64,000 nt of DNA, from the NCBI GenBank assembly GCA_965112735.1, contig OZ218950.1:372001-436000 (forward strand), written 5' to 3'. Made by a program: the position numbers and the translations under genes. Positions 8,918 through 20,709 of this stretch are shown piece after piece. The stretch comes from Phaeosaccion multiseriatum (Eukaryota > Ochrophyta, other classes). How positions within the stretch are numbered: position 1 is the first letter of the stretch; each line of letters starts with the position of its first letter. Under the pieces are notes generated by a model. That model was not told where the DNA came from. It did not search any database and worked only from the letters and a program-made list of their open reading frames with translations.

Positions 8918-11900
8918 ATGCCGAAAAAGTGTACTGTGGAGGGGTGCGACAAACAGCCGAAGCAGGGAGGACTTTGCGTTGGGCACGGAGCTGTGCTGAA
9001 GAGGTGTACTGTTGAGGGGTGTAACAAGCAGCGGCTGCAAGGAGGACTTTGCGTTGGGCATGGGGCTGTGCTGAAGAGGTGTACTGTTGAGGGGTGCGAG
9101 AAGCAGCGGATCCAAGGAGGACTTTGCGTTGGGCATGGACCTGTGCTGAAGAGGTGTACTGTGGAGGGGTGCGAGAAGCATTCGAAACAGGGAGGACTTT
9201 GCGTTGGGCACGGGGCTGTGGTGAAGAGGTGTACTGTTGAGGGTTGCGAGAAGCAGTCGAAACAAGGAGGACTTTGCCAGGGCCATGGGGCTGTGGTGAA
9301 GAAGTGTACTGTGGAGGGGTGCGAGATGTATATTAGAGCTTATGGGCTCAGTATTGGAGCGCTCGAGGTAAGTTGTAACCATGTGTAGATGCGTGTATGT
9401 GTGGTATTGATGGAGCGTGAGGTGGAGGGGAAGAGGATGGTAAGGGTGGTAGAGTAGAGGATAATGGGGAATGGGAAGGGAGTGAAGGGGGAGGAGGAGA
9501 TGAAGGGGTGTGGGAAGGAGTGAGGTGGTGGAGGTGATATGTGAACTAGCCTACTGTGGGTGGTGCGGGTGACAAGGCGTGACTAACTGTGGTTGCTATG
9601 CTGTGTGCTGATGGTCTCGCTGTCTGCTGGCTGGTGTACTCCTGCTCCTCAGGCGGCCGCTCCGTCGATGGCTCCCATGAGCCCCCAGTCGAGGGTTTCT
9701 GCTGCTTCGTGCTGCGTCATGGTGGCTCGAAGGAGGGTGCCATACCTGATCTCCCGCTGTGAGAGGGCGCGTTGAAGGGCGAGGGACAGTTGTTGGCGCA
9801 GGAGGCCCTTGATGGGGCCCGTGGCTGCCGCCGCTGCGGGGCCGAGCCCTCTTGATGCCTTGTGGATGGCCATCGCCTCGATGAGCTCGTCCGTTTGGTG
9901 GCCCAGTCTGCCGTACGTCTCGATTGCAATGCACTTCAGGGTTGAAGTCCCGGGCAGAAAACTGCCCAGGTAGTGGGTGCGCTTGCGTTCTTCGGCGGCG
10001 GCTGCTGCGTGGCCTGGCGTGGTGGAGGCCCGTCCCACGTGAGTGGGGGCGGTGGGGTTGGTGACGGTGATGTCGCAGAGGAGGTTTCTCCGCAGGGGTG
10101 CGTCCGCTCCCGGGAAGCTACCTGCGGGATAGGTCAGGTCCATGCGTAGGTCTCGGCCTGCTCGGGTGCCCGTGGGGCCGTCGAAGCAGGTCTGGTCCTC
10201 TACACGTGCTCCTCCAATGCCCACGCTGTGCATCATCCTCCCGAAGGCCTTGACGAGGAGGTGGTGTGTGTGGTTGTGGAGGCCGGTGCGGGGGCAGATG
10301 GTGGCGTGGGTAGTGCTTGCCGTGCGGGCGCAGCCTGTGCCAAGGCAGGGTGGGGGCGGGTCCGCGTATGGCGTGTTGACACCGAGGTTGCGACGAAGGG
10401 CCATGGTCCATTCTGCGGGGGCCATGGTGTTGTGGCCGTGGGGGAGCGCTCCGAGGAAGGCCATGGCGCCCCTTCCTCGCTGTGAGTGGAGTCGGGCTGT
10501 TGCCATTTCCTGTGTCTCCTCTCCCCTCTGTGCCTCTGCCGGTGTGACGTCGATGGTGGCGATGCTCTGCGTCAGCTCCTCATGGCGGCGTTTGTGGATG
10601 AAGGTGGTGAGGGCCTTCTGGACGCCGTGGGTCGGTTGACGGCCTGCCTGATGGCTCCTGCGCACGTTGCGTCGCGCTGTGTCCTGGGCTTGGTGGTCAG
10701 GCGGCTCGAGTACGCGTGAGCGGGCCTCGTCGAACTGTGCCTGACCCACTGCTTGGATGAGGGGGGCCTCAGGGACCCCCTCCTCGTGCAGGAGGTTGAC
10801 GCTGTCGGCGACGCTCTTGAGGGCTCCGTTGGTGAACAGCTGGTCCGGTAGGGCGCTCTCTTGGGAGCCTTCCCGGCGTGCGGTGCGGCTGAGCAGGGGG
10901 GGGAGGGTGAGCATCTTGTTGCCAAGGTATGCTGCTGGGGCGATGTCGTGGAGGCTGGTGAGGCCGAGGCCGCCGAAGCGCCGTGCCGTATGCATTTGTA
11001 GGCGCTGTGTCTCCGTCCATGGCTCCTCTTGTGCATCTGCGGCCTGCTCCAGAGGGGGGGCATCGGGGAGTCGCATGATGTGGGCCATTGTCGCTCTGTT
11101 GGTGCGGTCTGCCCTGCTGCCGAGGGCGCGTCGGAAGATGGAGGGGTCAATGGCTCTCGCCAGGTGTGTGAGCCTGGCTGGGAGGCATTGGAGGAGGACG
11201 AGGGTGGCCGCCTGGGTGTTGTCCCACTCGCTGCAGTGTTTGGCGAGTTGGAGGTAGCCCCTGGGGTCTTCTTGGCCGAGGATGTTGCGGAGGTACTCTT
11301 CGATGTACTCCTCCGTGCCGACGGGGATGCCGGCTACCACGGTACCCTCGGTGGCAAGTGTGGCGCCCTGCCGTTGGGCGTGGTCCCTGTCAGCCTGTGT
11401 TGGCTGCTTGCCTTTGCCCATGAGGTAAACCGTTTTCCTCTCGTTGAACTCGAGGCCCAAGCCTCGGAATTGGGCTTGGAGATGGGCATGGCGTGGGGCG
11501 TAGGTCTGTAGGGGTGCGTCGGGTTCCAGCTGGTCCATGAGGTCGTCTGCGTAGGCGGAGATGGTGGGGCGGTTCGCTGCGGTGTCGGCTGTGTTCTGAA
11601 CTTTCAGCACTGCGAGAAGCAGCGGGTCCAAGGAGGACTTTGCATTGGGCACGGAGCTGTGCTGAAGAAGTGTACTGTGGAGGGGTGCGACAAGCAGCGG
11701 GTCCAAGGAGGACTTTGCGTTGGGCATGGGGCTGTGCTGAAGAGGTGTACTGTTGAGGGGTGCGAGAAGCAGCGGGTCCAAGGAGGACTTTGCGTTGGGC
11801 ATGGAGCTGTGCTGAAGAGGTGTACTGTTGAGGGGTGCGACAAGCACCAGATCCAAGGAGGGCTTTGCAAGGGCCATGGAGCTGTGGTGAAGGTGTGTAC

Positions 11901-12640
11901 TGTTGAGGGGTGCGACAAGCAGCGGGTCCAAGGAGGACTGCCAGAGCCATGGAGCTGTGAGGAAGAGGTGTACTGTTGAGGGGTGTGATAAGTATCCGAA
12001 GCAAGATGGGATGTGCCTGAGGCATGCACGAGTGAAGAGGGAGGGAGCGGAAGAGAAGGAGGAGATTGCCCGTTGTATGCCTGTGCCCAAGCGAGGAGCT
12101 GCGGAGGACATCAATGGGAGAGGAAGCAAGAGGGCGAAATGCGCCCCTTCAATGCCTGGGGGAGAGGAGGAGAGGAAGGAGGCACTGGAGGATGGGAATG
12201 GGGTGGGTTTGCTTGTGGGGCTGGGGCTTCATGTCGGGGACGAGATTCAGCTGCCCTGTGGCCTGTGGAGAGGGCTGGAAGATGGCTGGGCTGATGCTGC
12301 CACGGCCTTCTGCGGCCGTCGGGACAGGGAGCTTTCGAATGGCGTGGTGGTGGCTGTGGAGCGGAGTAAAGTGTTGCTGCTGCCCCACCTCGCTGTGCGC
12401 ACAAAGAGGAAGGGGGCGAGCCTGGAGAGCACGATCCGAGGCTTTGTGTCTGCCTACCACCGCTGTCGCTCAGGAGGAGCAGGGGAGGATGATGATGACG
12501 ACAAGCTGAAGGAGGAGTGGGCGGTGCTGGAGGAAAGCATGGTGACGGCGAGTGAGAAGAAGAGGCGCGGGCGGAAGGCGCTGCGAGCGTGCGTGCGTGT
12601 GGAGGGCCCTGCTGCTGATACCTCGGGGCTTGGGATTTAG
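8918..12640 (+). pseudogene. Cys-rich CCCH-repeat gene, copy B, broken
   Basis: Same start as copies A and C. Five full CTVEGC repeats and the beginning of a sixth are read up to 9330; the frame resumes at 11609 with the rest of that sixth repeat and about five more, then the conserved HVGDEIQLPCGLWRGL tail to the stop at 12640. It is broken twice: by the 2.3-kb retrotransposon inside the sixth repeat, and by a 2-bp deletion near 11938 (GGACTGCC where other repeats have GGACTTTGCC), which shifts frame before the last repeat. Not expected to give a full protein. Confidence 0.85.
9331..11608 (-). mobile_element. 5'-truncated non-LTR retrotransposon with RLE
   Basis: On the minus strand the element begins inside a reverse transcriptase: the AYADDL palm motif lies near 11538-11555, right at the truncated 5' end. 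About 640 residues are open to a stop at 9649. Toward the C terminus are a Cys/His cluster (CARTASTTHATICPRTGLH, near 10260-10340) and a segment with RMDLTYP and LLCDITVTNPT (near 10050-10150), the order found in R2/CRE-type restriction-like endonuclease elements. The last 318 bp (9331-9648) act as 3' UTR, without an obvious poly-A tail. TGCGAG sits on both sides (9325-9330, 11609-11614) and is a likely target-site duplication. Confidence 0.8.
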
Positions 12641-12923
12641 TGACCCGATGGCCTTCCGTCCGCCGCATCGCCTTCGCCGTGGTGAAGCTTGAAGCGTGGT
12701 TCGTGGAACGGGTGAAAAAAAAGTAGAGTGAGTAAGGCCTCTGCCGAAGAGCAACCATCGGCTATCGCAGTGCATCGCCTTTCAGGGCAGGGCAGCAGCC
12801 CAAGCACCGAGAGAGAGAGAGACACACATCGATGTCGACATTCACCTTCTGACAGACATGTCGAGGGTGCCGAGAGACTTGTCGGCATGTGGGCCCCTCT
12901 GGGACACTGTGGGCTGCTCCTGG

Positions 12924-13008
12924 GGCTGCTGTATCACCATTTGCTGCTGTTTCTGTGGCTGGGGCTGCTGTATCACCAACTGCTGCTGTTTCCGTGGCTG
13001 GGGCTGCT
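12924..13008. repeat. 39-bp tandem pair with GTATCACCAACTG core
   Basis: Two units of 39 bp (GTATCACC at 12931 and 12970) joined by CTG-rich sequence. Read on the minus strand it is open and encodes KQQQLVIQQPQPQK-type repeats. The same core recurs at least five more times in the window. Confidence 0.8.
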
Positions 13009-13471
13009 GCCCAGTGTCACGTCGTTCTGTGAACGCTTTTGCGATGCATTCATTGCGGTGCAGTGTGCGGCTGTGGAGGGACAATTGGGGTTTCTCCTTA
13101 CTGATTTAGAGTAATGTGCTGGAAAACGTAACTGACACTTGGAGAAGACCCTCAAGTCTACGATTTCCCCCTCTGGTTCCGTCAGTGCTGTAAACAAAAG
13201 GCTTGCTACTCACCCCCTCGCATACGTCCTTCCTCTCCTCTCCTCTCCTCTCCCCCCCTCTATCTACTGTCACTACACAGCCGCTCACTTCTGTAGTGCC
13301 CGAGAAGGCGCTTCCTTCACCTTCTCTCCTGCCTGCTCTCTCCCCTCCTAATTGCAGTGTCCCTCCCTCACGACGCCTGTCCCCTGTCCCCTATCCGTCG
13401 GTCTGTCGGTCTGTCTGTCGGGCGGTCCCCTTCCGCCGCTGCCTTGTGGGCGAGCCCACAAGTAAAGCAAA

Positions 13472-13474
13472 CAT

Positions 13475-13509
<35 letters not shown>

Positions 13510-13510
13510 T
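13472..13510. repeat. (GCAC)n microsatellite
   Basis: About nine uninterrupted GCAC units. Confidence 0.9.
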
Positions 13511-13773
13511 CCATACATACACCATTGTTCACCTCACGTGCTGCTCTCGAATGAGACACGCAAGGCAAAGCAAGAGGGGCCATCGACTACCTTCTGTGGC
13601 CCCTCCTCTCGACACGTACCCATACACGCACGCACCCACGCCCCCACGCACCCACACACGCGAACAGTACCGTCGGTTACCATTCACTTGACTTGATCAA
13701 CCTTCGCCCAACCATTCACTCCCTCCCTCCCTCACTCTCTGACTCACTCACTCACTCGCCCATCCTTGGCTTC

Positions 13774-16700
13774 TCAGCAGACAGAGCTTGAGCGAAGCAA
13801 GTGACAAATCTTCATAAAGTCCTTGTCGTCTGTGGAGAGAGAGGAAGTAAGGGAGGGAGGGAGGGAGGGAGGGAGGGAGGGAGGGAGGGAGGGAGGGAGG
13901 GAGGGAGGACAGGAGAAGGCACGCGGCCCAGCCACCTTAGTAAGTAAGCCTGAGTCGTTGACTTGGTTCCGTTGATTTAGCAGCTCGTTTACAGCCTGTT
14001 CGTTGACTTGGTTTCCTTTGCTTACCCGGGTCGAGGTACCCGTGGCGGACGGCAAAGTCGATAACCACGAGGGCGGAGTTTGGCTTCCAATCAGGGAGGG
14101 AGTGCGTGAGGGAGTCAAGCACGTGTTCGAAGGACAACAGAGAGAAACCGTCCACTTCGCCGTCGCCGTTGAAGGGTACGAACTGAAGGGGGTGGTGGTG
14201 GTGGGGGGTGATTCGTTGGTTGATTGATTGGTCGATTGATTGATTGATTGCAGGGAGGAGGGGGAGAGTAAGAGGCAGTTGTGATATGAAGGGCAGTACG
14301 ATTGTCAATCAAGAGGTCGATACTGATATCGATATCACAAGTATCGTACCCTTCGATTCTTCAATCCACGGTAACGCGTCACCGCATCGGCTGCCATCAG
14401 TCTTCCTGCCCGCGCCATCCACAGCCGTCATGAGGCTAGTTTTTCAATTTTTGACACCAGGTACCTACTTTCTCAAATCCAGCAGGCAGGCCCTCTTTCA
14501 ACCGCTGTACCACCAACCGCCTCACCTCTGGGTCCAGCTTGAGGTCGTAAGTCATGAGAATCTTGGTGCTGAGGCCCTTGCGAGTGGCATAACGGTAGGA
14601 CACCAATCCTGCCATGCAGAGAGGCGATGGGTATTGGGTATACTGGTATTGGGTATACAGGTATTGGGTATACAGGTATTGGGATATAGGTATTGGGTAT
14701 ACAGGAGGTGTCGAGAGAGGGAGTGGAGAGGAAGAGTGGAGGTTCCGTTTGTTTCCGAGTCAGGTGGGTTTCCCAGCCTGCCCCCTCCCCTCCCCATCCA
14801 GTGCCATCCCCTACCATCCATTGCCATCCATTGCCATCCCCCTCCATCCATTGCCATCCATTGTCATCCCCACAGACCTGTGGGTACGATGTTCTTGACG
14901 ACCTCCCACGGCACGGAGGCCTCCTCCTCGCACTCCTTGCGAACGTTCTCCATCAGGGTGATGCCCGAGGGCTGTCCACCGGCCACCTTAGAGGAGGGGA
15001 AGGGCAGCAACCGTCGTGTTAAGTCTAGAATAGAGACCCTCTTAGTATAATAGACCTTGATTCTTGTCTTCTCCTGAACCGTACTACAACGAAGTAGTAA
15101 AGAGGGGTTCTGGAAAGAGGCGGCCTGTGTGCCGGACATCTCAAAGGAGAGTCAAACGCAACACACTTTTTGTATTGTGACTGACATGATCAGCGCTAAG
15201 GTGGGGTTGGATGGCATTGGATGGGGAGGGAGGGAGCTGGATGGGGAAGGGCGGGGGGCACAGGGTTGGCCTTCCTTCTTTCCTTCCTTCCCTGCCTTCC
15301 TTCTTCCCATGTGCCCCCCTATGTGCCTCTACAGTGCCTCTACAGTGCCTTCCTTACCATTTGGTCGAGCTTGCCTCCGTAGCTGGGCTTGCTCAGAGAC
15401 CTCGTGGCGATCCACATCTTCTTCTTCAGAGTCACGGGGTCCTCCACGTACGCGTTGATGTGCACGCCGTAACTGTGAGTCAGCAGTTGGTGGTATAGCA
15501 GCAGAGGAAAGGCTGTGAAGATCAAAAAAGCAAAGCTCACGCTTCTGTCTCTCTCTCTCTCTGACTCGCTGACTTGCTGACGCTCTCTGACACTTTGCCT
15601 CTCTGCCTCTCGTCTCTCTCTTACTCTCATATCTCTCTCTGGCTCTCTGTCTCTCTCTCTGTGTTTGTGTGTGTCCCTCTCGTTCGCTCTCTCTCTCTCT
15701 GACTCTCTCTCTCATGTCTCTCTCTCTCTCTGACTCTCTCTCTCATGCCTCTCTCTCTCTCTGACTCTCGTCTCTGTCGCTCTGTCTCTCTGCCTGTCTC
15801 TCTGTCTCTCTCTGTGCATCACATCACATCCACCCACCTGGGGATGCCGAAGTAGATCATGGCCGCTCTCTCCAAGCGCACCTTAGAAGGGAGGGAGGGA
15901 GGGAGGAAGGGAGGGAGGGAGGGAGGGAGGGAGGGAGGGAAGGAGGTAGGTAGGTAGGTAGGGAGGGAGGGAGAGGGAGAGGAAGAGGGAGGGGGAGGGG
16001 GGAGTCCAGAGCTCAGATCAGATCGATCTATCCACGACTACCCACGACCCAACATCCATCCAGAATATCGACCCCAACATCCATCCAGAATATCGACCCC
16101 GAGGACCCGAGGATGCGCCTCATATGCTTCTGTGCCAGCCTGTGGCCCTCTTCGCGGGAAACCCAAGCAGATGGCAAAGGTCCCCTTACTTACGTACTTA
16201 GCCTCAAACGCAGCCTCTCCTATCCTCCTCCTCCTCCCCTCCCCTCCCTCCTTCCCTCACCCCCCCTCCAGTTAGTCAGTCAGTCAGTCAGTCCCCTCCC
16301 TTCCCTCTCCTCCCTCACCAGCGGCTCCTCATCAGTCAGTCAGTCCCCTCCCTTCCCTCCCTTCCCTCCCCTCCCTCACCAGCGGCTCCTCATCTCCCAC
16401 ACTGACGGTCCCCACGGCATGAACGTCTTGAAGCTCCTTCCTAATACTGCTGCGTGGAATGGCCCCTGCCTCCACAAGAGACTGGACGAGGCCGCCCAGC
16501 ACCCTCGTGCGCTTAGCCACCGAGTCGGCTGCTTGGCGGATTTGGGGGGGGGGAGGGGGGACCCAACAAGGGCAAGACGAGGGAGGGGAGTGGGGGGGGG
16601 GTGAGTTTCATTCATCAGGACGCACACACACACAAAAGCCCACCCACACATCTCCCCCGCCCCACACGCACACACATACACGCACACACGCACATACACG

Positions 16701-17244
16701 CACACACACACACGCACACGCACACACACGCACACACACACACGCACGCACACACACGCACACACACGCACACACACACAAGCACACACAAGCACACACA
16801 AGCGCACGTACCGTAGGGAGCGAGCTGCACAGCCTGGGAGCCCTCAACGCCCCCCTCATCGGGAACGATCTCGACGGCACTGCCCACGTAAGGCCGAAGT
16901 TCGTTACAGAATTTCTTGCCCACAAAGCCCACCTGGGGGACGGTGGAGGGGAGTGTGTGGGAGGCGAAGGAGTGGATACGAAGGAGAGTGACACACATGT
17001 ATGACGCAATACAACAGACGGAAATACACACGCACACACACCCTCTTACCTGAAGGTCGTCAATGAAGACGCGAAGGTAATTGCGTATGTCGTGCTCGTT
17101 GCAGCGCTGCACTGCGGCGAGGAGAGGGCCCGGCTTGTTTGACTCCAGCTGCTGCTCTGCGGCCTTCTTGCGCGGGTCCAGAGTGGAGGGGGGCAATATC
17201 AATGCTGGTGTCGATCCTTTCGATTTCGATGTCGAAGTGCCAGG

Positions 17245-17277
<33 letters not shown>

Positions 17278-20200
17278 AGTGTCTGTTTGGTCTCGTTGGG
17301 TTTGGAAGTGGTCAGCAGGGAGGAGGGACGCGTCTTGGAGAGCGAGGGAGGGCTGAAGGGGTTCGATTTCCTCAATATCACTGGAGGGGGGGGGGGGGGG
17401 GGGTGAGACGAGGAGGGGGACGGGGGAGAGGGGTGAGGTGAGGGGACACCGAGTACGTTGTGCGAGGAGAGAGAGAGGGAGAGAAAGAGACGAGAGGAGA
17501 GAGAGAGAGGGAGTGAAAGAGACGAGAGTGATAAACTTGACGTGGGAGGTACCGCAGAAGGAAGGCAAACTACCCCCATCGCATTCGATAGTCCAACAGA
17601 GGCCCCAAGCAAAGCACGTCCAATTAACGCCTCATCTCTCTATAGTCGCGCCCCTCGCTCACTCACTCACTTACTTCCTCACTCCCTCCCTCACTCACTC
17701 ACGTATTCACTTATTCCCTCACCATTCACTGTCTCACTCCCTCACTCAATCACTCATGCACTCACCCACTCACTCACTCACTCCCTCACTCACTTACACA
17801 CTCACTCACCCCATGCGTGCATCGATGAGCTCCCTTGAAGCAGCAACGGCCTCAGGTCCCATCCTTTCAGCTTTCTCTTGAGAGACCTACCAGATATCCA
17901 CGGTAGCGTTAGTAAGAACAAGCCAACAAAATCAGGAAAGAAGAAAAAGGATGAAGATGAAGCAACACAAGCGAGACAGGAAAACAGGCGATCTCCAGGA
18001 AGCAAAAATAGGGAAGAGAATGCCGAGCAGACATCGTCCCCCTTGAAGATCAGACGAGAAACAGCATGTTCACTTACACCCGCCACTGTACACACTCATA
18101 GATTGCCATCCATCCATCCCTCCCTCCCTCTATCTACACCCATCGATTGCCATCCACCCAGCCCTCTCTACACCCATAGATGGTTATCCATAGATTGCCA
18201 TCCACCCCCGGTACCCACCCGGTCCAGCAGGGCCATGGCCTCCTCAAAGGCATGAATATCACTTCTTCCCGTGTCCACAACGACCGACGGAATTGGAACA
18301 CTGTTGCCCCCCCCTGGGACGTTGTTGAAGCAGGCCATGAGTGCATCTCTACTGTCTGCGTACTGTAAGAGCCGCTTAGTGAGCACCTCCTTTTTTTAAG
18401 GACACAGTAAGGAGGCAATAGGGAGACAGTTACGAAGTCAGACACAGGGAGAGGGGTCGCAGCAGAGGGATGCATCAGGCAGCAGAGGGATGCAGGGCAG
18501 CAGAGCAGAGCAGAGCAGAGCCACCAAAACAAACAAGCCAAATGACTAACCAACCAACCAAAAACCAACCAACCAACCCACTAACAAACCAACCAACCAA
18601 CCAACCAACCAACCAACCACCCAATTAACCACTCACTTCACCCCCCCACTGACATCCACCCATTGACAAACTCCACCCATTGATATACTACCCACCCACC
18701 TACCCACCTCAGTGTCGTCAAGCCTCCACACGAGCCTGGCCTGCACCTCAGGAGGAGGCGGGTTGAACTTAGGGTGATAGATCACGCCAGTCGCGGAGTC
18801 CGTCATACGACCCAGGCACATCTCGCGCACGAGGTCGTCGCTCCGCTGAAGGGGCAGGGGTAGGAGGGTGGAGGGGAGGAGTGTGAGTAGCAGTGTGTGA
18901 GTGTGAGTTGCAGTTTTGAGTGGCAGTGTTTGAATGTGAGTGTTGAGTTGTTGGGTTGTCAGTTTGCGTGTCAGTATGAGTGCGAGTGCGAGGGTCAGGG
19001 TCACGTGCTCTCCCCTCCCTCTCCCCCCCTCCTCTCCCCCATCCTCCCCTCCCCTCCTCCCCCTCCCCTCCCTTCCCCTCCCCTTCCGTTTGCTCCCCTC
19101 CATCCACTGCCAATCCCCACCCCCCCTCACCTCGAGCACAATAATGGCATCGGGCAGCAGATCCTCGTTCAAAAGCATCTTGGCCTGCTTGGGGGTCCGG
19201 GGGAACCCATCCAGCACCTAGGGGGGAGGGAGGGGGACACGAACCAGGTTTGGGTGCCTGTGTATCTGTCTGTCTACAGACTGCTTGTCTCTGCGTGTGT
19301 GTGACTGTCTGCCTGTGCACATAAGCCGCTGTCTGTCCATCTATCTGCCCATATGCCTCTATCTGCCCATAAGACTCACCCATCCGTTGGCTCTGGAGTC
19401 CACGGCATTAAGTCTCCCCCGCACCATGCTCCTCATAAGCTCGGAAGGCAGCATTTGCCTTGGGGGTTGGTGATACACAGGTGGTACACAGAGAGCAACG
19501 CGGGGCAGGGATGGCCGTGGAGGGGCATAAAGGCTAGGCGTGTAAGTGTCAAGCCAAGGATAGTATCGAGATGTGCACACATACAGAGAGAGACAGGGAG
19601 GGAGAGAGAGGGGGGGGGGACCCTCACTCACCCCTCTTGCATCTGCTCCTGCGCGATCTTGCCCAGCGTGGTCTGTGCCTTGACCTCTGCCCGCAGGAGG
19701 TTGCCTGTGCACACATACACCCCTCGGAGGGCTCTGGCGATCATGGGAGCCAGCGTGCCTGAGGGGGAGGTGGATCCGGTTGGAAATGGATTGCAGTAGA
19801 CGGGGTGGATTGGGTAGGATGGGGGCCCGAGGGATGCACCACCCCAGAGCAGCAATCGTAGTAGTAGCAGAGCAGTAGCAGCAGCAGAGCAACAGCGAAT
19901 GACGTCAGCAGGATCGTCACATGGCTGCAGCAAGGCAGCAGCAGGAAGCGGCAGCTGCGGCAGCTGTGTGTTTCATTCCTCATCCCTTTTCCCCTTTTGA
20001 TTGGCACTTTGTGATTGGCACCGTATTCATGTTCTCCTGGCTACTGCTGCAGCCGCCTTGGATTTGTATCACACTCCTCATATCCTGAATGCTGCTTCTG
20101 CTGCTGCTCCTCCTTCTCCTCCCTTAATTTGTATCCTTGCCTTCTCTTTTCCTCCCCCCGACTAACCTTTGCCCGAGCATGGCTTCCCCAAAACCAGGAC

Positions 20201-20589
20201 CTTGAGGGGAGGGCCTTCGTAGGCCTGTGGATATTATTACAACGACGTGACATGGAAGGCGAGGGCATAAAAGCAAGAACGATAACATCACTGTTTTGTT
20301 CCCTTCAACTCACCCTTCCCCTGGCCTCCGTCAAGGCCCTTCTCGTTGCCACATCGCTGTACTGGAAGTTGTAGTCGCTTTCAGTTGGTGTGAATGACGT
20401 TTCCCAGTCTCTGTAGGGAGCATGGGCGGCTCCTCTCTCTACTTGAAGTCTCGACTTCCCTCCTACTCTTAAGGAAGGAGTACCGCGCCCAGCCGCAAGT
20501 AACGAGGATGGGAGAACGAAGCCTGCCACTAGACCCTCGCCGTGGGGGTCCAGCAGTAGGAGAGATAGCAGACAACACCTGAGCGTCAT
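13774..20589 (-). CDS. Adenylate kinase-Nudix hydrolase fusion
   Basis: Seventeen exons joined in frame, 724 residues: 20589-20314, 20224-20167, 19758-19632, 19458-19380, 19217-19131, 18845-18708, 18386-18219, 17886-17810, 17380-17050, 16932-16812, 16528-16380, 15881-15838, 15472-15358, 14986-14878, 14608-14526, 14182-14026, 13829-13774. A hydrophobic N terminus (LLSLLLLD, then AGFVLP) suggests ER/plastid targeting. Adenylate kinase follows: P-loop [12 protein letters not shown]-binding [15 protein letters not shown], short lid, RLDDTE. It moves phosphate between adenine nucleotides. After an acidic/Ser linker comes a DUF4743-Nudix half like plant NUDT20/24: [23 protein letters not shown], Nudix box [20 protein letters not shown], and the C-terminal [12 protein letters not shown]. 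The fusion junction is exon 8 to 9; a separate Nudix gene starting at 17568 is the alternative. Confidence 0.8.
13846..13908. repeat. (GGGA)n microsatellite
   Basis: About fourteen GGGA units in the last intron of the minus-strand adenylate kinase-Nudix gene. In gene orientation it is a TCCC tract ahead of the acceptor at 13830. Confidence 0.9.
16618..16806. repeat. CA/CG-rich dinucleotide tract
   Basis: Nearly continuous CACACA with CACG interruptions, inside an intron of the minus-strand fusion gene. In gene orientation it is a TG tract that follows the donor at 16811. Confidence 0.9.
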
Positions 20590-20709
20590 GCAAAAAGCCG
20601 AGAGAGATGAAGAAAGATGATCGGGTGGGGGGCCGGTTTCTGTGAATGCGATAACAACACGCCTACAAAGGAAATTTTTTATTTTTTTGAACGCGCGGAT
20701 CGGATCCTT

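Larger units (their letters stand above)
8565..12657 (+). repeat. Segmental duplication, copy B (gene part)
   Basis: Colinear with 1690-3345 (copy A) and the reverse complement of 62140-63520 (copy C), except for the retrotransposon at 9331-11608 and differences in repeat number. Similarity to A stops just past the stop codon, near 12657. Confidence 0.9.
12641..13773. other. Intergenic, microsatellite-rich
   Basis: No convincing gene. It holds a 39-bp tandem pair (12931-13008), a (TCTCC)n run near 13228-13250, (GCAC)n at about 13472-13510, and CA- and CT-rich tracts up to the 3' end of the adenylate kinase-Nudix gene. Confidence 0.6.

Noticed and set aside
9649-12129. One continuous 826-residue minus-strand frame
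   Set aside because: Only the part below about 11608 is retrotransposon; the N-terminal 175 or so residues are antisense to the Cys-repeat gene and the frame runs through by chance.
15540-15830. CT-rich stretch as a CRISPR or other array
   Set aside because: Irregular TCTC/TGAC repeats in an intron, with no conserved spacers; not expected in a eukaryotic nuclear window.
17050-17568. Separate start for the Nudix protein at 17568
   Set aside because: The ATG leads into a low-complexity, intron-like leader. The fusion splice is in exact phase, so the fusion is preferred, but this remains the main alternative.
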